Below the pieces are notes generated by a model. It had not been told where the DNA came from. It saw only the letters and a program-made list of their open reading frames with translations, and did not search any database. Below are positions 1 to 11,160 of a stretch of DNA of 64,000 nt, in pieces (position 1 is the stretch's first letter; each line of letters starts with the position of its first letter). The stretch is from positions 5,712,214 to 5,776,213 of the forward strand of contig NC_092567.1 of the NCBI RefSeq assembly GCF_037975245.1, read 5' to 3'. Origin of the DNA: Apostichopus japonicus (Eukaryota > Echinodermata > Holothuroidea > Aspidochirotida > Stichopodidae). Both the position numbers and the translations under genes were made by a program.

Positions 1-725
1 CTCTCATATTTGTGATGTCTGCCCACATGGTTCATGATCAGAGAGACCTCATGAAGTTCAAGTCTGTCACACAGTTCTTCAAACACATGATTAGATGTTT
101 TTACGACCATCTGAAACGGAAATATTACGACAATAAAAGCAACAAGTTCTATCGTCATGAAACGGGACATCATGAACTAGAAAAAATAGCTTTCGAAGGA
201 TTAAACAAGACAAACCAACAACTGTCATGGATTAAGACTAGATTTCATCAAAGAGTCGGGCAAGAATTATATGACCAGTATATTTCAATTGGTATTTTGG
301 TCGAAGAAGATGAAGTGAGCGATGATTCTACTGGAGACAATGTGTTGTTTACAACGATGGTCCGTTTTTATCATAAACTATTCTGTGAATGGTATGCAGC
401 CCACCACCTTGCCACTCTTGTAAAGAACGCACACGATCTCTCCGATATGCTAAGGTTCTTAGATCCATTTGATCTTCAGTACCTGTTTAGATTCGCCTGT
501 GGTCTGGATCCCGATGCTGGAAAGAAACTCATCAACCATTTGAAGGGATTACCAGGCGGGGATAAGTTTGCCATTCTCTGTATCCTGGAACAAACTGGTG
601 ACGTCAACGACATTATTGATTCGGTGAAAGAGCTCTGCTCGCGTGACGTTGACATAACGGAAAGCGACAGCGCTCTTCTTAAATTATCGACGACACAGTT
701 GCTGGAGATTGCATCTAAATATCAT
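1..725 (+). CDS. NOD-like receptor (NLR), exon covering the region after the NACHT ATPase core; 5' end cut by the window
   Basis: The frame is open from the window edge to a consensus donor (CAT|GTAAGT at 726), giving about 241 residues and ending in phase 0. Visible segments include SAHMVHDQRD, FKSVTQFFKHMIRCF, IAFEGLN...QQLSW, a GILVEEDE stretch and RFYHKLFCEWYAAHHLA. This order (winged-helix-like segment, then 'HKLFxEWYAAHYL') is typical of the region just after the NACHT domain in the expanded NLR families of echinoderms and other invertebrates. Such proteins are cytosolic sensors of microbial or danger signals, with LRRs following the NACHT. The P-loop and Walker B would lie upstream, outside the window. 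No frameshift is seen. A phase-compatible LRR exon on the same strand lies at 28896. Family assignment is from recalled motifs, not a search. The TAG after the donor is intronic, so the true protein continues. Confidence 0.85.
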
Positions 726-731
726 GTAAGT
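726..731 (+). other. 5' splice site of the NLR exon
   Basis: GTAAGT matches the metazoan donor consensus exactly, follows the last codon of conserved NLR sequence, and precedes an in-frame stop that would otherwise end the protein. Confidence 0.75.
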
Positions 732-1197
732 TAGCTAATAAAAAATAAAAAATATTTTCCATATTTTTCCTACACCTAATGTAGGAACTGTCTACAGTAC
801 TATTTTATAATGGTTTTGTTTTCTTGATTCTCAAGTCTATTCACAGTCATTGAAAACTTTTATTTAAGCCACTTTAAATCAAAAAAATTAGGTTTAAAGA
901 AGATGGATGGTTTTCCTAGCTAATGAATATACAGTGGTGTATTGAGGATAATTGCAAATGTCATAGTATATTTAAACCAATCAGAATAATCTCTGCATGT
1001 GCCAAATTGCACTAAAATCTTATCATACTGATGATGTATTGATAATATTGAACGTATACTTCAACATAAACACATGGAGTGTTAATTTTTGGAATTTCAG
1101 ATTCTTCCGTTACGAATAAATAGCTAGTCTTCCAATACCTTAAAAAAAAGTTAAATGCTTCGAATGATTGAATTATATATTATATATATGCCATATA
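732..1197. other. AT-rich intron, no gene seen
   Basis: Short AT-rich runs and stop codons in all frames; nothing recognisable. Confidence 0.6.
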
Positions 1198-1388
1198 TGT
1201 TGGAGTGCATTGTCATCGAACCAAACTAATGTAGTAACAACCCTTGCTGGGGTTGTAGTGTATTGTCATTGAATCATACTAATGTACAGTAGTAACAACC
1301 CTTACAGGGGGTGTAAAGTATGGTCATCGAACCATAATAACGTAGTAACAACCCTTACAGGGGCTGTAGTGTATGGTCATGGAACCCA
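1198..1388. repeat. Tandem repeat, about 60 bp unit, about 3 copies
   Basis: The pattern GTGTATGGTCATCGAACC, about 10 bp, then GTAGTAACAACCCTTACAGG recurs at about 1206, 1261, 1314 and partly 1369 with a few substitutions. The small reading frames over this stretch are artefacts of the repeat. Confidence 0.75.
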
Positions 1389-1924
1389 CATGGGGCGCAC
1401 ATCCCGGGGCGAATTTTTTTCCCAAACAGGTTTGCAATTACAGAGTTTTCCGCCAACCAATTGCTCGTGACGTCAGCATAAATAATGGGCATCGCTTCGA
1501 AGTTCGAAGACATGCACTGAATTACACACTGACACTTAATTTTGTTACGGTCCATCAAACGCCCTAACTTTACTTTTAATGCTTGAATCACATGTTGACC
1601 TTACTTAATATGATACATACGCTACATTCTATTGGGTTCGTGTTTACGTTATTCAAGATTTGTGAGCCGTTCTATTGCAATCGGAATTCGTTTTGTGGAA
1701 TGGGTAGGCCTACACTAAAATCAACTTCACGAGTCTTGAATGAATATACGCAGACAGTTTAGTGTAGTCAAGGCTTCATACTTGACGCACCCCCGTAATT
1801 GACGCACCTTCAATTATTACTAGCAATGATACAGCAGGCCACCTAAACTTTTTGCAGTCAAGCAGAATTACATTTTTCATGAGTTGGAATCCATTTCAGC
1901 TATTTGTTGACCAAATTGGTGGTA
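1389..1924. other. Intronic sequence, no gene seen
   Basis: No conserved protein segment or terminal repeat pair was recognised. Overlapping 60-80 residue reading frames on both strands look like chance. Confidence 0.5.
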
Positions 1925-1972
1925 TTTTTTGGTTCCTCGCTAAAAGCAAAGGAACCTATGTATTCAGGTTGG

Positions 1973-2004
1973 CGTATGTGCGTGCGTGCGTGCGTGTGTG
2001 TGTG
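1973..2004. repeat. Microsatellite (TGCG)n/(TG)n
   Basis: TGTGCGTGCGTGCGTGCG followed by TG dinucleotides, close to the left end of the hAT-type element at 2028. Confidence 0.9.
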
Positions 2005-2027
2005 ACGCTTTAGCTTGTATGCACGAT

Positions 2028-3032
2028 CAGGGTTCATTTTAGATTTTTCAATTTGCTTAGCAGTACTGCTAATCAAAATCCTGAATTGATTAGCAGTTTG
2101 GTAAAAATGGTTAGCAATTTTTTTTTCTGTGCACATGCGCTGCACGATAAAGATAATGTCATAAATGTATCCCTGGCACTGGGGGCGGGAAATATTGACT
2201 CTCAACTCTCAGAAGAAAGTTTCAAACATATCTTTCCACTTTTAGAGGGAATGCAATTATGCAAGCATTCACGATGTGGCATATTGCGCAGTAACGTTGA
2301 TATATCGAATTTCGCCGTTGGCCCCATAAATAGTTACACAAATATAAAAAATCGTGATGAATTTAAATTTTATTGTAGGATGTTCACGATATTGATTAAA
2401 ATACGTCAAAAGTGCGCGAAATCATGTATATCCATGGTACAATAACACTAGGTTGCTGCCTAGCTTGCCAGTTACAATAGTTTGCAGTTTTGATGTCAAT
2501 AAAAAAGTGGAAGCATATCCCAAGTAAATATTCCGAAGCCAGCTACCGATAGCAGCAACTCGCTTATTATCCACTGCTATGTCCGCCACTAGTATTGCTT
2601 ATTGGCGGCTGCTATTGTCCGCTGTTATTGGTAGCCAACTTCAGCTTGATGCAGACTGAGCCTGCACCGGTGGATCGGAGTACGAGTGCGAAAGTAACGT
2701 TATATTATTATTATTGCGTAGCAGCATAGGTCAGATCAGGCATAGGCCTAGGCCAAGTAAATTATTTGAATCAAATGCGAAAAGAAAACTCCAAAAGTGT
2801 CAGATAAAATAGTAAATATGAGTGTAACATTTCGTGCTAATGAATCATGCTCTGTGTGATAGTAATGTATGTGGTTATTTGGGACTTTAGGCTGCTATAC
2901 TCTAGGTGTGTGTAGTCTAGGGGCCTACCTTGGGTTGTGTAGCAGTTGCGCGATACAAAGTATCATCTTGCATCGCAAATGTAAATAATCGCATCGCAAA
3001 GTGCGATGCGATACCGCTTAAAATGAACCCTG
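2028..3032. mobile_element. Non-autonomous hAT-type element, 1005 bp, 8 bp target duplication
   Basis: The ends are inverted: CAGGGTTCATTTTA at 2028 and its reverse complement ending at 3032. Perfect direct repeats TGCACGAT flank them (2020-2027 and 3033-3040). An 8 bp duplication with CAGGG-type ends is the hAT signature. No transposase is recognisable; the 130-residue frame at 2053-2445 shows no hAT motif and is probably not coding, so the element likely depends on a transposase made elsewhere. It interrupts an older repeat: the sequence before 2020 continues at 3041. Confidence 0.88.
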
Positions 3033-3040
3033 TGCACGAT

Positions 3041-3175
3041 AACTCAACAAGGGATTGACTGATCATGATCAAACTTGGTGGGTGGGTGGCCAATAGTGAG
3101 TAGATGAACCCTATTGTTTTTGGTGCCCACAAAGGTCACCAAAGGTCAGTTATGGTCGAAAAACCCAAAATACTA
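3041..3175. repeat. Repeat segment also present at 5117-5215
   Basis: 'ataactcaacaagg...actgg(t)gggtgg(c)c...tagtgagtagat...ttggtgc' occurs here and at 5117-5215 with about 85 percent agreement by eye. The two copies bracket the AGGTCA-rich array and are probably parts of one large non-coding repeat. Confidence 0.65.
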
Positions 3176-3179
3176 AAAC

Positions 3180-4915
3180 TGCAATAACTCCCAGTGCCAA
3201 TGTGCGACAAGGTTGATATTTTGGGACAAGTTGTGAACTGGTTAGGGGAACATTTTGAAACTTAACGGTCATGTGATCTGAGGTCACCAAAGGTCAATTA
3301 ATGTTAAAAAACTAGTATTTTTGCGATAACCTGAGAACGAATTGTCCGTTAGGGTTGGGAGTTGCTTCAGTGTAATCCAATTGTCGACCCACATCTGGGT
3401 GACCCTTGACCTCAATTTGACCTCTGGTGACCTTTTCCTGTTTTGGGGATTTTTACAGTTTCGATACTATTTTCAGATGTCAAAGGTACCTTCCGATCAT
3501 AAATATCGATAGGTTGATCCCGGTGTGACCTTTGTGTGCGAACTTATATGGGGTCAAAGTTTTCGGTCGGAGTTAGGATGGCTGTACAGACTTGTCGTGT
3601 TGATTTTTGGAATCAGCAGATCAAACTACATTTGAAACCAAGGTCAAAAGGTCAAAGGTCACATTAGAAAAAATGTGCTTAGTTTGGGAGAAAACGGGCA
3701 AAAAAGAAAATCTTTGGTTTTGATGGTAGATTTGGATCAAAGGTACCTTCCGATCAAAAATGTCAATGGGTTGACACCCGGGTGACCTTTGTGTGTAAAG
3801 TTATACAAGGTCAAAGTTAATTTTCAGACATTTAATGCAATAACTCCCAGTGCCATGGTGTAACAAGGTTGATATTTTGGGACAAGTTGCAAATGGTATA
3901 GAGGAATATTTTCAAACTTAACGGTCATGTGATCCGAGGTCATCAAAGGTCAATTAATGTTAAAAAACTAGTATTTTGGGTGAGAAAATGGGCAAAGAAA
4001 AAATGTTTGAATTTTTACAGTTTTGATGCTATATTCACGTCTCACCAATCAAAAATGTCAATAGGTTTACTCCAGGTGACCTTCGTGTGTGAAGTTATAT
4101 GAGGTCAAAGTAAATTTTCAGGCATTTAGTGCAATAATTCCCAGTTCCAAGGTGTGACACGGTTGATATTTTGGGACAAGTTTCAAATGGTATAGGGGAA
4201 TATTTTCAAACTTAACGGTCATGTGATCCGAGGTCACCAAAGGTCAATTAATGATAAAAAACTAGTATTTTTGCGATAACTTGAGAACCAATTGTCCGTT
4301 AGGGTTGGGAGTTGCTTCAATTTAATCCAATTGTCGACCCGCATCTGGGTGACCCTTGACCTCAATTTGACCTCCGGTGACCTTTTCATGTTTTGGGGAT
4401 TTTTTACAGTTTCGTTGCTATTTTCAGATGTCAAAGGTACTTTCTGATCTTAAATGTCAATGGGTTGACCCCCGTGTGACCTTCGTGTGCGGAGTTATAT
4501 GAGGTCAAAGTTAATTTTCAGACCTTTAATGCAATAACTCTCAGTTCCAAGGTGTGACACGGTTGATATTTTGGGACAAGTTGCAAATGGTATAGGGGAA
4601 TATTTTCAAACTTAACGGTCATGTGATCCGAGGTCACCAAAGGTCAATTAATGATAAAAAACTAGTATTTTTGCGATAACTTGAGAACGAATTGTCCGTT
4701 AGGGTTGGGAGTTGCTTCAATGTAATCCAGTTGTCGACCCGCATCTGGGTGACCCTTGACCTCAATTTGACCTCTGGTGACCTTTTCATGTTTTGGGGAT
4801 TTTTACAGTTTCGATGCTATTTTCAGATGTCAAAGGTACCTTCTGATCATAAATGTCAATAGGTTGACCCCTGTGTGACCTTCGTGTGCGAAGTTATACA
4901 AGGTCAAAGTTAACA
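3180..4915. repeat. Degenerate tandem array, about 300-400 bp unit, rich in AGGTCA half-sites
   Basis: The block 'ttaacggtcatgtgatcc' followed by AGGTCACCAAAGGTCA, then 'gataac(t)tgagaac', 'ttgtccgttagggttggg', 'gacccgcatctgggtgaccc' and 'gcaataactcccagt' recurs four to five times, some copies internally deleted. Each unit contains a direct repeat of AGGTCA with a 4 bp spacer at 3281-3296, 3937-3952, 4231-4246 and 4631-4646; another copy is at 3133-3148. No reading frame is shared by the copies. Confidence 0.8.
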
Positions 4916-4916
4916 A

Positions 4917-5400
4917 ATATGAATGAGGTCACGGGTCAAACGTGAAAAACTCCCATGTTGCAATAACTTGGCTACTATTTATTGGAATTTCGTCAAACTT
5001 GGTATGATGATATTGGTAGGTATTCTCCACACACTGATGTGTGTTGCAATTGATATCACGCATGTATATAAGGGGGGGGGGGGGCTAGCATTATTTCGTT
5101 ATGAAAAGTTTGTATGCACAATAACTCAACAAGGGAATGACCTATCATTACCATACTTGGTGAGTGGGTGGCCCATAGTAAGTAGATTAACCCTGTTGAT
5201 TTTGGTGCTCATATCGTGAATATTAATGAGGTCATGGGGTCAAACGTGAAATACTCCAAATTGCAATTACTTGGCTACTATTACTAGTCGGAATTTCGTC
5301 AAACTTGGTATGATGATAATGGTAGATAGTCTTCACACACTGATGTGTGTTGCAATTGATATCAGGGCTTAGCATTACTTTGGCAACAAAAGTTTGTGAG
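4917..5400. repeat. Two ~190 bp direct repeats around a 13-G run
   Basis: 'gaatgaggtcacgggtcaaa ... cacactgatgtgtgttgcaa' at 4917-5065 recurs at 5218-5366. The first copy is followed by a run of 13 G (5072-5084). It continues the repeat that starts at 1925. Confidence 0.7.
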
Positions 5401-6520
5401 CAGAAATTACTGTTGTTGTATTAGGGCTTTGTTAGAAATTTCCCTATGAATGGAACTAATGAACAGCAGCAAGGAACCATGAAATATTTTCATTCTGGTT
5501 AAGCTTTAACACCCTCCCCCCCCCTCCCCCCCCCCCTACGCTTAGATAGTTTGCAATGCCAAATCTACAGTTTCGCCCCTCCCTTGGCAAATTCCTGGCT
5601 AAGCGCCTGTGCCGGTTCGGTGTATGGCAAGCATCAGAGAGCTTCAGTTACAATATTATTTAAGGAACATTTCACAAGAGTAATATTGTGGATTGGACAG
5701 CAACTGAACAGGTTCTGCTACCTCTCTCCACACTGAAAACATAACATAAATTAATGTTAAAACATGCCACAAAAATATTGTTGACTGACCACAGCTTACT
5801 TTAAGGTTGTGGACAGCAATTATAATCCTTAGATAGACTTACGGTATCATCTCTTTATTTATGTATTAAACATGGTAGACAATTTACAGACATGGGTATA
5901 CGATGACTGTCAAATTGCTGGCTACCCTACACAATGTTTCTCACATATGAACTCACTATATGTATAACACAGTTCTATGTAACTGATTGATCTCAACAAG
6001 AGTATTTCATTTTAGATTTTTTAGTCCTGATAATAAGTTCGGGTTGATTTGTTACAGCTTGCCAGATAATCTTGGGAGTAACCCACAGGTGGCAATGCAC
6101 ATAATCACTTCAAGGACTTGATACTTCATAGTTTCTCAATTTCAAACACATCCTGATCAGATCAAGGTACACACTAGAAAAAAATTAGCTTGCCTGGCAT
6201 TTGGGCAATCTTTATTTTCTACAGAAGTTGAAGTTTTCTGATGAACTGTTAATTTAGGTATCTATCAGTAGCTGTCTCCACTTTAGAGAAATCTTCCATC
6301 CACCACTGCATACTGCATATATCATTGTGTTTAGTCAAGTTTGTTTGCTCTACACAATTAAACAAGTGGAATCTTAAAAAAGCATTTGATGTTAGTTACA
6401 GTATAAACCTAATAAGCCAAGCTGTCTTCACCCACATATGGCCTGTAGATTTGATCAAAGGTATCCAACACAACCCATTACCATTTCATTAACTGACTGT
6501 TGAGAAATTATTAGACTCAC
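5401..6520. other. Intronic sequence with C-run and a short copy of repeat family E
   Basis: A C/T-rich run spans 5513-5536. The next ~75 bp (5537-5612, 'cttagatagtttgc...cctcccttggcaaattcc') matches 32930-33000. The rest is AT-rich with no recognisable gene. An AATAAA on the minus strand (5853-5858) could be a poly(A) signal for the doubtful minus-strand exon at 6521-6622. Confidence 0.5.
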
Positions 6521-6622
6521 ATCCACAAAGGAAGCTATGTCATCAGTAATATGTTTCAGCTTGACTTTTTCTGTCACTTTCTTGGAGGAAATGTACCAAA
6601 GAAATGTTGAAAACTGTCTCAC
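6521..6622 (-). CDS. Possible exon of an unidentified minus-strand gene
   Basis: On the minus strand a pyrimidine-rich acceptor (ctctttcacctccag) precedes 102 nt of open frame, exactly 34 codons, followed by a consensus donor (GAT|GTGAGT). Only one of three frames is open; it begins VRQFSTFLWYISSKK and ends near ITDDIASFVD. I do not recognise the protein. Neighbouring minus-strand stretches (6252-6305, 6140-6200) also have short open frames next to AG dinucleotides, but phases do not join cleanly. The acceptor overlaps a donor-like CAG|GTGAGA, which weakens the case. It may be a true exon of a gene lying inside the NLR intron, an old gene fragment, or chance. Confidence 0.25.
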
Positions 6623-7849
6623 CTGGAGGTGAAAGAGAAAATACAAAATAACTCAACTTTCCATTCACTAGATTTATCAAGGAGAAAATTCATCAGGCCT
6701 GAAATCTTTTGGTATCATACATCAATGTCTTCCCTTGTGTCTTATTAATAAGTATATATGAATAGTATAGAGCTGTAATCTCAGGGCAGCAAATATATTG
6801 GTTTCTAATTCTGTTTTTATATTTGGGTTTATGGAACTGACATAGCTAACAGCACACAACTAATAGCATTATTCAAAGCACCATTGCCTTTAGTTTAAAG
6901 CTAATTTTAAGAATATGTTTTGCATCTGAGGTAATCAAAACAATCAGTTATTTACAACACTTGTAGTTGTAACTGATCAACTCCGTGTTACCTCCCAAGA
7001 ATTGTGAGGCCCGCCCCCAGCCCCCCCCCCCCCCTAATTAAAAAAAACTTTTGGCAATTGCTGGAAGTCTACCAAATTTGTGAGCTATCTTCCATAGGAT
7101 TGCAACAGCAAATAAATATAGAGAGCACATGTGCTTGAATTTGCTGGAAATATCTCTTAAATGGCCAGTACTAAAGCTGAAGTGCAAATAATGTACATCT
7201 TAGACAGAACACATTAAGAGAATTTTTCAACACTATTGAACAATGGCTAAAAATGGAATTCTGAATTACTTTGGTTTTTAATATGAGGACATGCATGTCT
7301 TGTATTACTGACTGACAACAACATATGCTCACGTTACAGTAAACCAACCAAAGACTTCCACTTGTAATCCCTTAGTATATGGCTCATTGTCAAATCCCAT
7401 AAAGACTAGATTATCTTCAAATTTACATTTTCTTGGGTTTTAGATGCACTGAGATGGGAAGGGTAGGAAATGTTAGAATGGAAAAGGAGAAATTGTTCCT
7501 GTTAGTGATTTTACTAAACAAAGTTACATTGTGACATATGTAACATATCGCAAGTGGAAGCACATAGGCTTCAGACAGTGTGATCATAGTAACAACATTT
7601 CTGATTCACATGCTGAGGCAGTTGTGCATATATAGTAACAAGCTCACTTAATACATGTCTCCATTAAAACAGAATGATGGAGAAGTATGCCACATATTAA
7701 TGTATTTATATATTTCTTAGCCTCGGCAAATTTTGTGTTTATAACAAAAGTATATGACCTCAAGTAGGTACATTACCATATTTTTTGTGGAAGTGAGGCT
7801 GACAATACAAAGGAGTGTGGCCACACTTTAAAGACTGAGTACTACCCTT
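6623..7849. other. AT-rich intron, no gene seen
   Basis: A C-run lies at 7021-7034. No terminal repeats or protein motifs recognised. Short open stretches on the minus strand near 7100-7140 and 7340-7435 have poorly matching splice sites. Confidence 0.5.
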
Positions 7850-7854
7850 ACCTG

Positions 7855-8765
7855 CCACCCAGCCCTATGATACACATCAGGGGCAGCAATTTGTTTCAAA
7901 TATTGTGGGGGACTTTTGCTTGGATGCAGGCGAATAACTATCAAAGCGGAGCGCCACCATTGGTTGGCGCGCAGCGTACAAGAAAATTTCTGGTTTTGAT
8001 AGCCCCCCAGATCATCGGAAATGGCATTTCTCGGGCTTGCAAATGACCAACCAGATGTAGACTTTTGCCTGAGAACCAAGTTTTTTCCAATAGTTTTTTT
8101 TTCATTCATAACTTTTTTCAAGATTGTCACCAGTCACACATCATGTTCGACCTCATCGCATCTCCTGTGGATCATTGCTTTTGTAGGTAATTCTACGTAA
8201 CGCCCAACAATACCCGTCAGCCCCACTTTTCAAGGTTTTAAGCCTGTTATTTTTTCAGAATTTGAATAATAAATTCACTTCAAAACATACCCATAATGTT
8301 GCACAAAATTTCATCTATGGACAACTAATAAAGAAAAACCCATTCAACCCCTAACAGACCGATCAAAATTTCACGAGTAGAGGGAAGCATGATGAAGAAT
8401 ATGTTGGTCAAGGAATTTTCGAAAATTCAGATATAGTTAATTTATTGGTTTACAAATATTAAAACCTCTTATAACGGCTACTATAAAACTTTGATATCCA
8501 AAAAAAAAAATGCCAACAAAATATGCTCGAGAAAATTTTGGCCGAAAATGCCTCCCAGATCGCTGGAAATGGCACTTCCCAGGCCTTGTAAGTTGCATCT
8601 AAGCATTTTCTATTTTGAAATTACTAGCGATATCATAAAAAAATACAAAAAATATGCTTAAAAAAAACCTATACCACCAAATATTGGGGGGATATTAGAT
8701 ACTATATCCCCCAAAATGGTGGGGGGGACATGTCCCCCCGTCCCCCACATGATCGCCGCCCATGA
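7855..8765 (-). repeat. Dispersed repeat family E, copy 1
   Basis: 7940-8500 matches 33415-33975 in opposite orientation over about 560 bp (for example 'ctaacagaccg(a)tcaaaatt' against 'aattttgaccggtctgttag'). 8520-8660 matches 32700-32890, which contains the core 'atttccagcgatctgggagg' twice. The copy ends in a palindromic C/G-rich block (8675-8755). No coding capacity is evident. It resembles a non-autonomous DNA element, but I could not fix its ends. Confidence 0.65.
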
Positions 8766-8778
8766 TACACATATACAC

Positions 8779-10406
8779 TAGGGTTGGGCGATATATCGAA
8801 AATTATTATTATCGCGATAATTTTTTTTCAAGACGATATTTTTTGAGGATTGAACAAATGACGATAATTTCTTGTGAAAGAAATTTGAAATAGATGTAGA
8901 AAAAAAAATTCTCCGTTTTATGTGTAAATGTTATTCTAGCATTCCATGGTTAAGACAGTTGAAAAGAAATATTTTATCAACTTCATTTACTGACTTTTGA
9001 ACTTCGTAAAAACCCGTTCTTTACAACATTGACTGTATAGAGAACAAAACTCTGAAAATCAGTAGAGAAATTACCAATTGTGTACGAAAAGTAAGTTGGT
9101 ACACCTTTCTAATTTTACGAAAGATCGAGCAAAATACTTTCGAAAAATTCACGCGAAACTGGCATATCGTGCTAAATGCAACAAGTGTCATGTAAACAAG
9201 GCTCTAGTACACCCATTTATGAATAAACCAGAAGACCACATATGGTGTAAAGTTGGGGAAAGAAAGTATTTTCTAGAATTTCCACAAAAAAAATAATAAT
9301 AATAATATCCTACCATAGTTAAGTGTATAGTAAATAGCCTAACCACTTCGTCGGTTACGGATCTCACGTAACAACAAAAACACAACTAATTGTATTTTGC
9401 GAAGTTGACGATTTCTACAAGGCCATGGAAACAATATTTAGCATTAAGTTAATCACGCCTGGTGGCCTAAAACATGGAATTACAAGGTTTACTTTCATAA
9501 AGATGGCCATACTGTAGCTATTGGGGCCTTGATATCATGCTATGTCTGTATGGTATACACTGTGCCTCGTGTATAAGGGGAAATAGATTGTTTTGTTCAT
9601 GCGGAGGAGTCGGTTGGCTTGAGGTGTGTTTTACTTACCTTAATGTTACGGGGATATTTACCTACTTTCCTTGAACGTCTAAGATAATATTTCGCATAAC
9701 TTTACGGATCCTTTACTGACTGACCAAATTAATTCTAGAGTGGAGCCAAAAAAGTTTACTCCATGAAAAGTTTTTTGGAACCGTGCCAAAAATGTTAACA
9801 AACAGGTGTTAGACAGGGGGGTTGTTTTGCAAGGTACTGTACCTGAGAAAATTTGAAGCACATTGTAGCCTACCGTGATATTTAAGTACGGTTAAACACT
9901 GCAGTTGTAAACTGATTGTTAGGCAGTCTAGAAACGGGGCTTTGCCGAACGTAGTTTGTTTCATAATATCGACAGTTTTGTAAGTTAAACTTTATAAAGA
10001 TTGTAAGACATATTAATTCTCTTTTCATTTTATCACATAATATAGCTACTCTAACTTGTCATTTTAAAACTTTCATCAGTTTCGTGACAATTTAAATTCA
10101 TAAAGTTAGTCAGTATTTTGAATCCTCAATTGCGATTTTTTTATCGCCAGACACGCAAAAATACTTAACTTTTCCGGGGGCCACCCCTTGACTCCAACGG
10201 GGCTCTAAGGCGGGCCCTGAACCCCACGCCATTATGCTCGGTGTGTTTGCTGCGCGAAAACAACGGTGGGAAATCGGCAGTTGTTATAAGTGTGTTCGCG
10301 AACACACTAAAAACAACAAGAAAAAAATTATCGTAATTATCGAAATATCGCGATAATTTTTGAACTATTTATCGTGACATTAAAAAGCAAATATCGCCCA
10401 ACCCTA
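8779..10406. mobile_element. Non-autonomous hAT-type element, 1628 bp, 8 bp target duplication
   Basis: Inverted ends TAGGGTTGGGCGATAT at 8779 and the reverse complement ending at 10406; both are followed inward by an AT-rich 'attatcgcgataatttt' block. Perfect 8 bp duplications ATATACAC flank it (8771-8778, 10407-10414). The interior (about 8845-9935) is shared, in the opposite orientation, with a Harbinger-like element at 20553-21569 and partly with another hAT-type element at 23763-24430. The 72-residue frame at 9078-9296 has Cys/His residues but no transposase signature. Confidence 0.88.
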
Positions 10407-10564
10407 ATATACACATACACATCTTTGTGTATGTTTACACATTGGTAGGCAATACAATGAATTGCATGCAGTGCCTTATATACTGTACGTATGTAGAACC
10501 ATATAAACGAGCAAAATAAAACGGAACAGTTGATGAAAGTCATAGTAGTGTATATTCAAACGTT

Positions 10565-11160
10565 TTCGAAGATTTCCCATATTCCTCGTCAGGAAATAGA
10601 TAACAATATAGTCACTTATGTTTAGTGCATACGAAAGTTGTAGTATTAATGTTGACTATCCATGTTCAAAGATATAGGAGGTTCTAAAATAAGTTGAGTA
10701 TATATGACGATCCATGTTGAAATAGTTGATTGTTTAAAACGGGTTTGAGTTTCTTGATGTACAGTACCTCCTTCATTTTAATTTCAAAGTCTGTATAGCC
10801 GCTGTCTATGACACTAAAGTTGGTGATGTTAGCTGTTCGGCAGTCTATACAGTGAGTGATATGCTCATAGATTGCAGATTTGTCAGATAAGTGCTCCTTG
10901 ACCCTTGTAGCCAGATGTCTTTTAGTCTTACCGATGTAAGTTTGGATCTTATCACAGGAACCTTCAAATGAATAGATGACATTGGCATTAAGGGTCATGG
11001 GGGTCTTATCTTTCAAAGAAAAGTAATTACCGACTTTGAACGTTTTGAAAACTATAATACACTTCTTGTTAATGCCTCTAAAATGTTTAGTTAAGGATCT
11101 CTTGAAATTGAGTGAAGGGTGACCTATGAATGGGGACTTCAGCTGAGGCATGTTTACTTC
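10565..11160 (-). mobile_element. Penelope-like retroelement, 3' fragment (endonuclease end)
   Basis: The fragment holds the endonuclease frame at 10684-11151. Downstream of its stop is a block reading on the minus strand 'cctgacgaggaatatgggaa...cgaaaacgttt'. A 'CTGA(A/C)GAnG...CGAAA(C)GTTT' block after the stop is common at 3' ends of Penelope-like elements. The reverse transcriptase is absent, so it is strongly 5'-truncated, which is usual for these elements. Confidence 0.72.
10684..11151 (-). CDS. GIY-YIG endonuclease domain of a Penelope-like element (truncated)
   Basis: 155 residues. The GIY-YIG pair reads VIY (58-60) and TYIGKT (71-76), followed by the expected catalytic Arg (R83 in ATRVKEH), His (H87) and Glu (E128 in KMKEVLYIKKL), then LKPVLNNQ with the conserved Asn. 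In intact Penelope-like elements this domain is the C-terminus of one long protein after the reverse transcriptase and nicks target DNA for integration. The reverse transcriptase should lie at higher coordinates on this strand, but 11160-12360 has no such sequence. The start codon is simply the first Met in an open frame and is probably not a natural start. Confidence 0.75.
   Translation of the reverse strand: MPQLKSPFIGHPSLNFKRSLTKHFRGINKKCIIVFKTFKVGNYFSLKDKTPMTLNANVIYSFEGSCDKIQTYIGKTKRHLATRVKEHLSDKSAIYEHITHCIDCRTANITNFSVIDSGYTDFEIKMKEVLYIKKLKPVLNNQLFQHGSSYILNLF

Noticed and set aside
2053-2445. 130-residue reading frame inside the hAT-type element
   Set aside because: No transposase, zinc-finger or other motif; the element has the size and ends of a non-autonomous copy.
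9078-9296. 72-residue frame with Cys and His residues in segment D
   Set aside because: The spacing does not fit a known finger and the other copies of D do not keep the frame as far as I can see.
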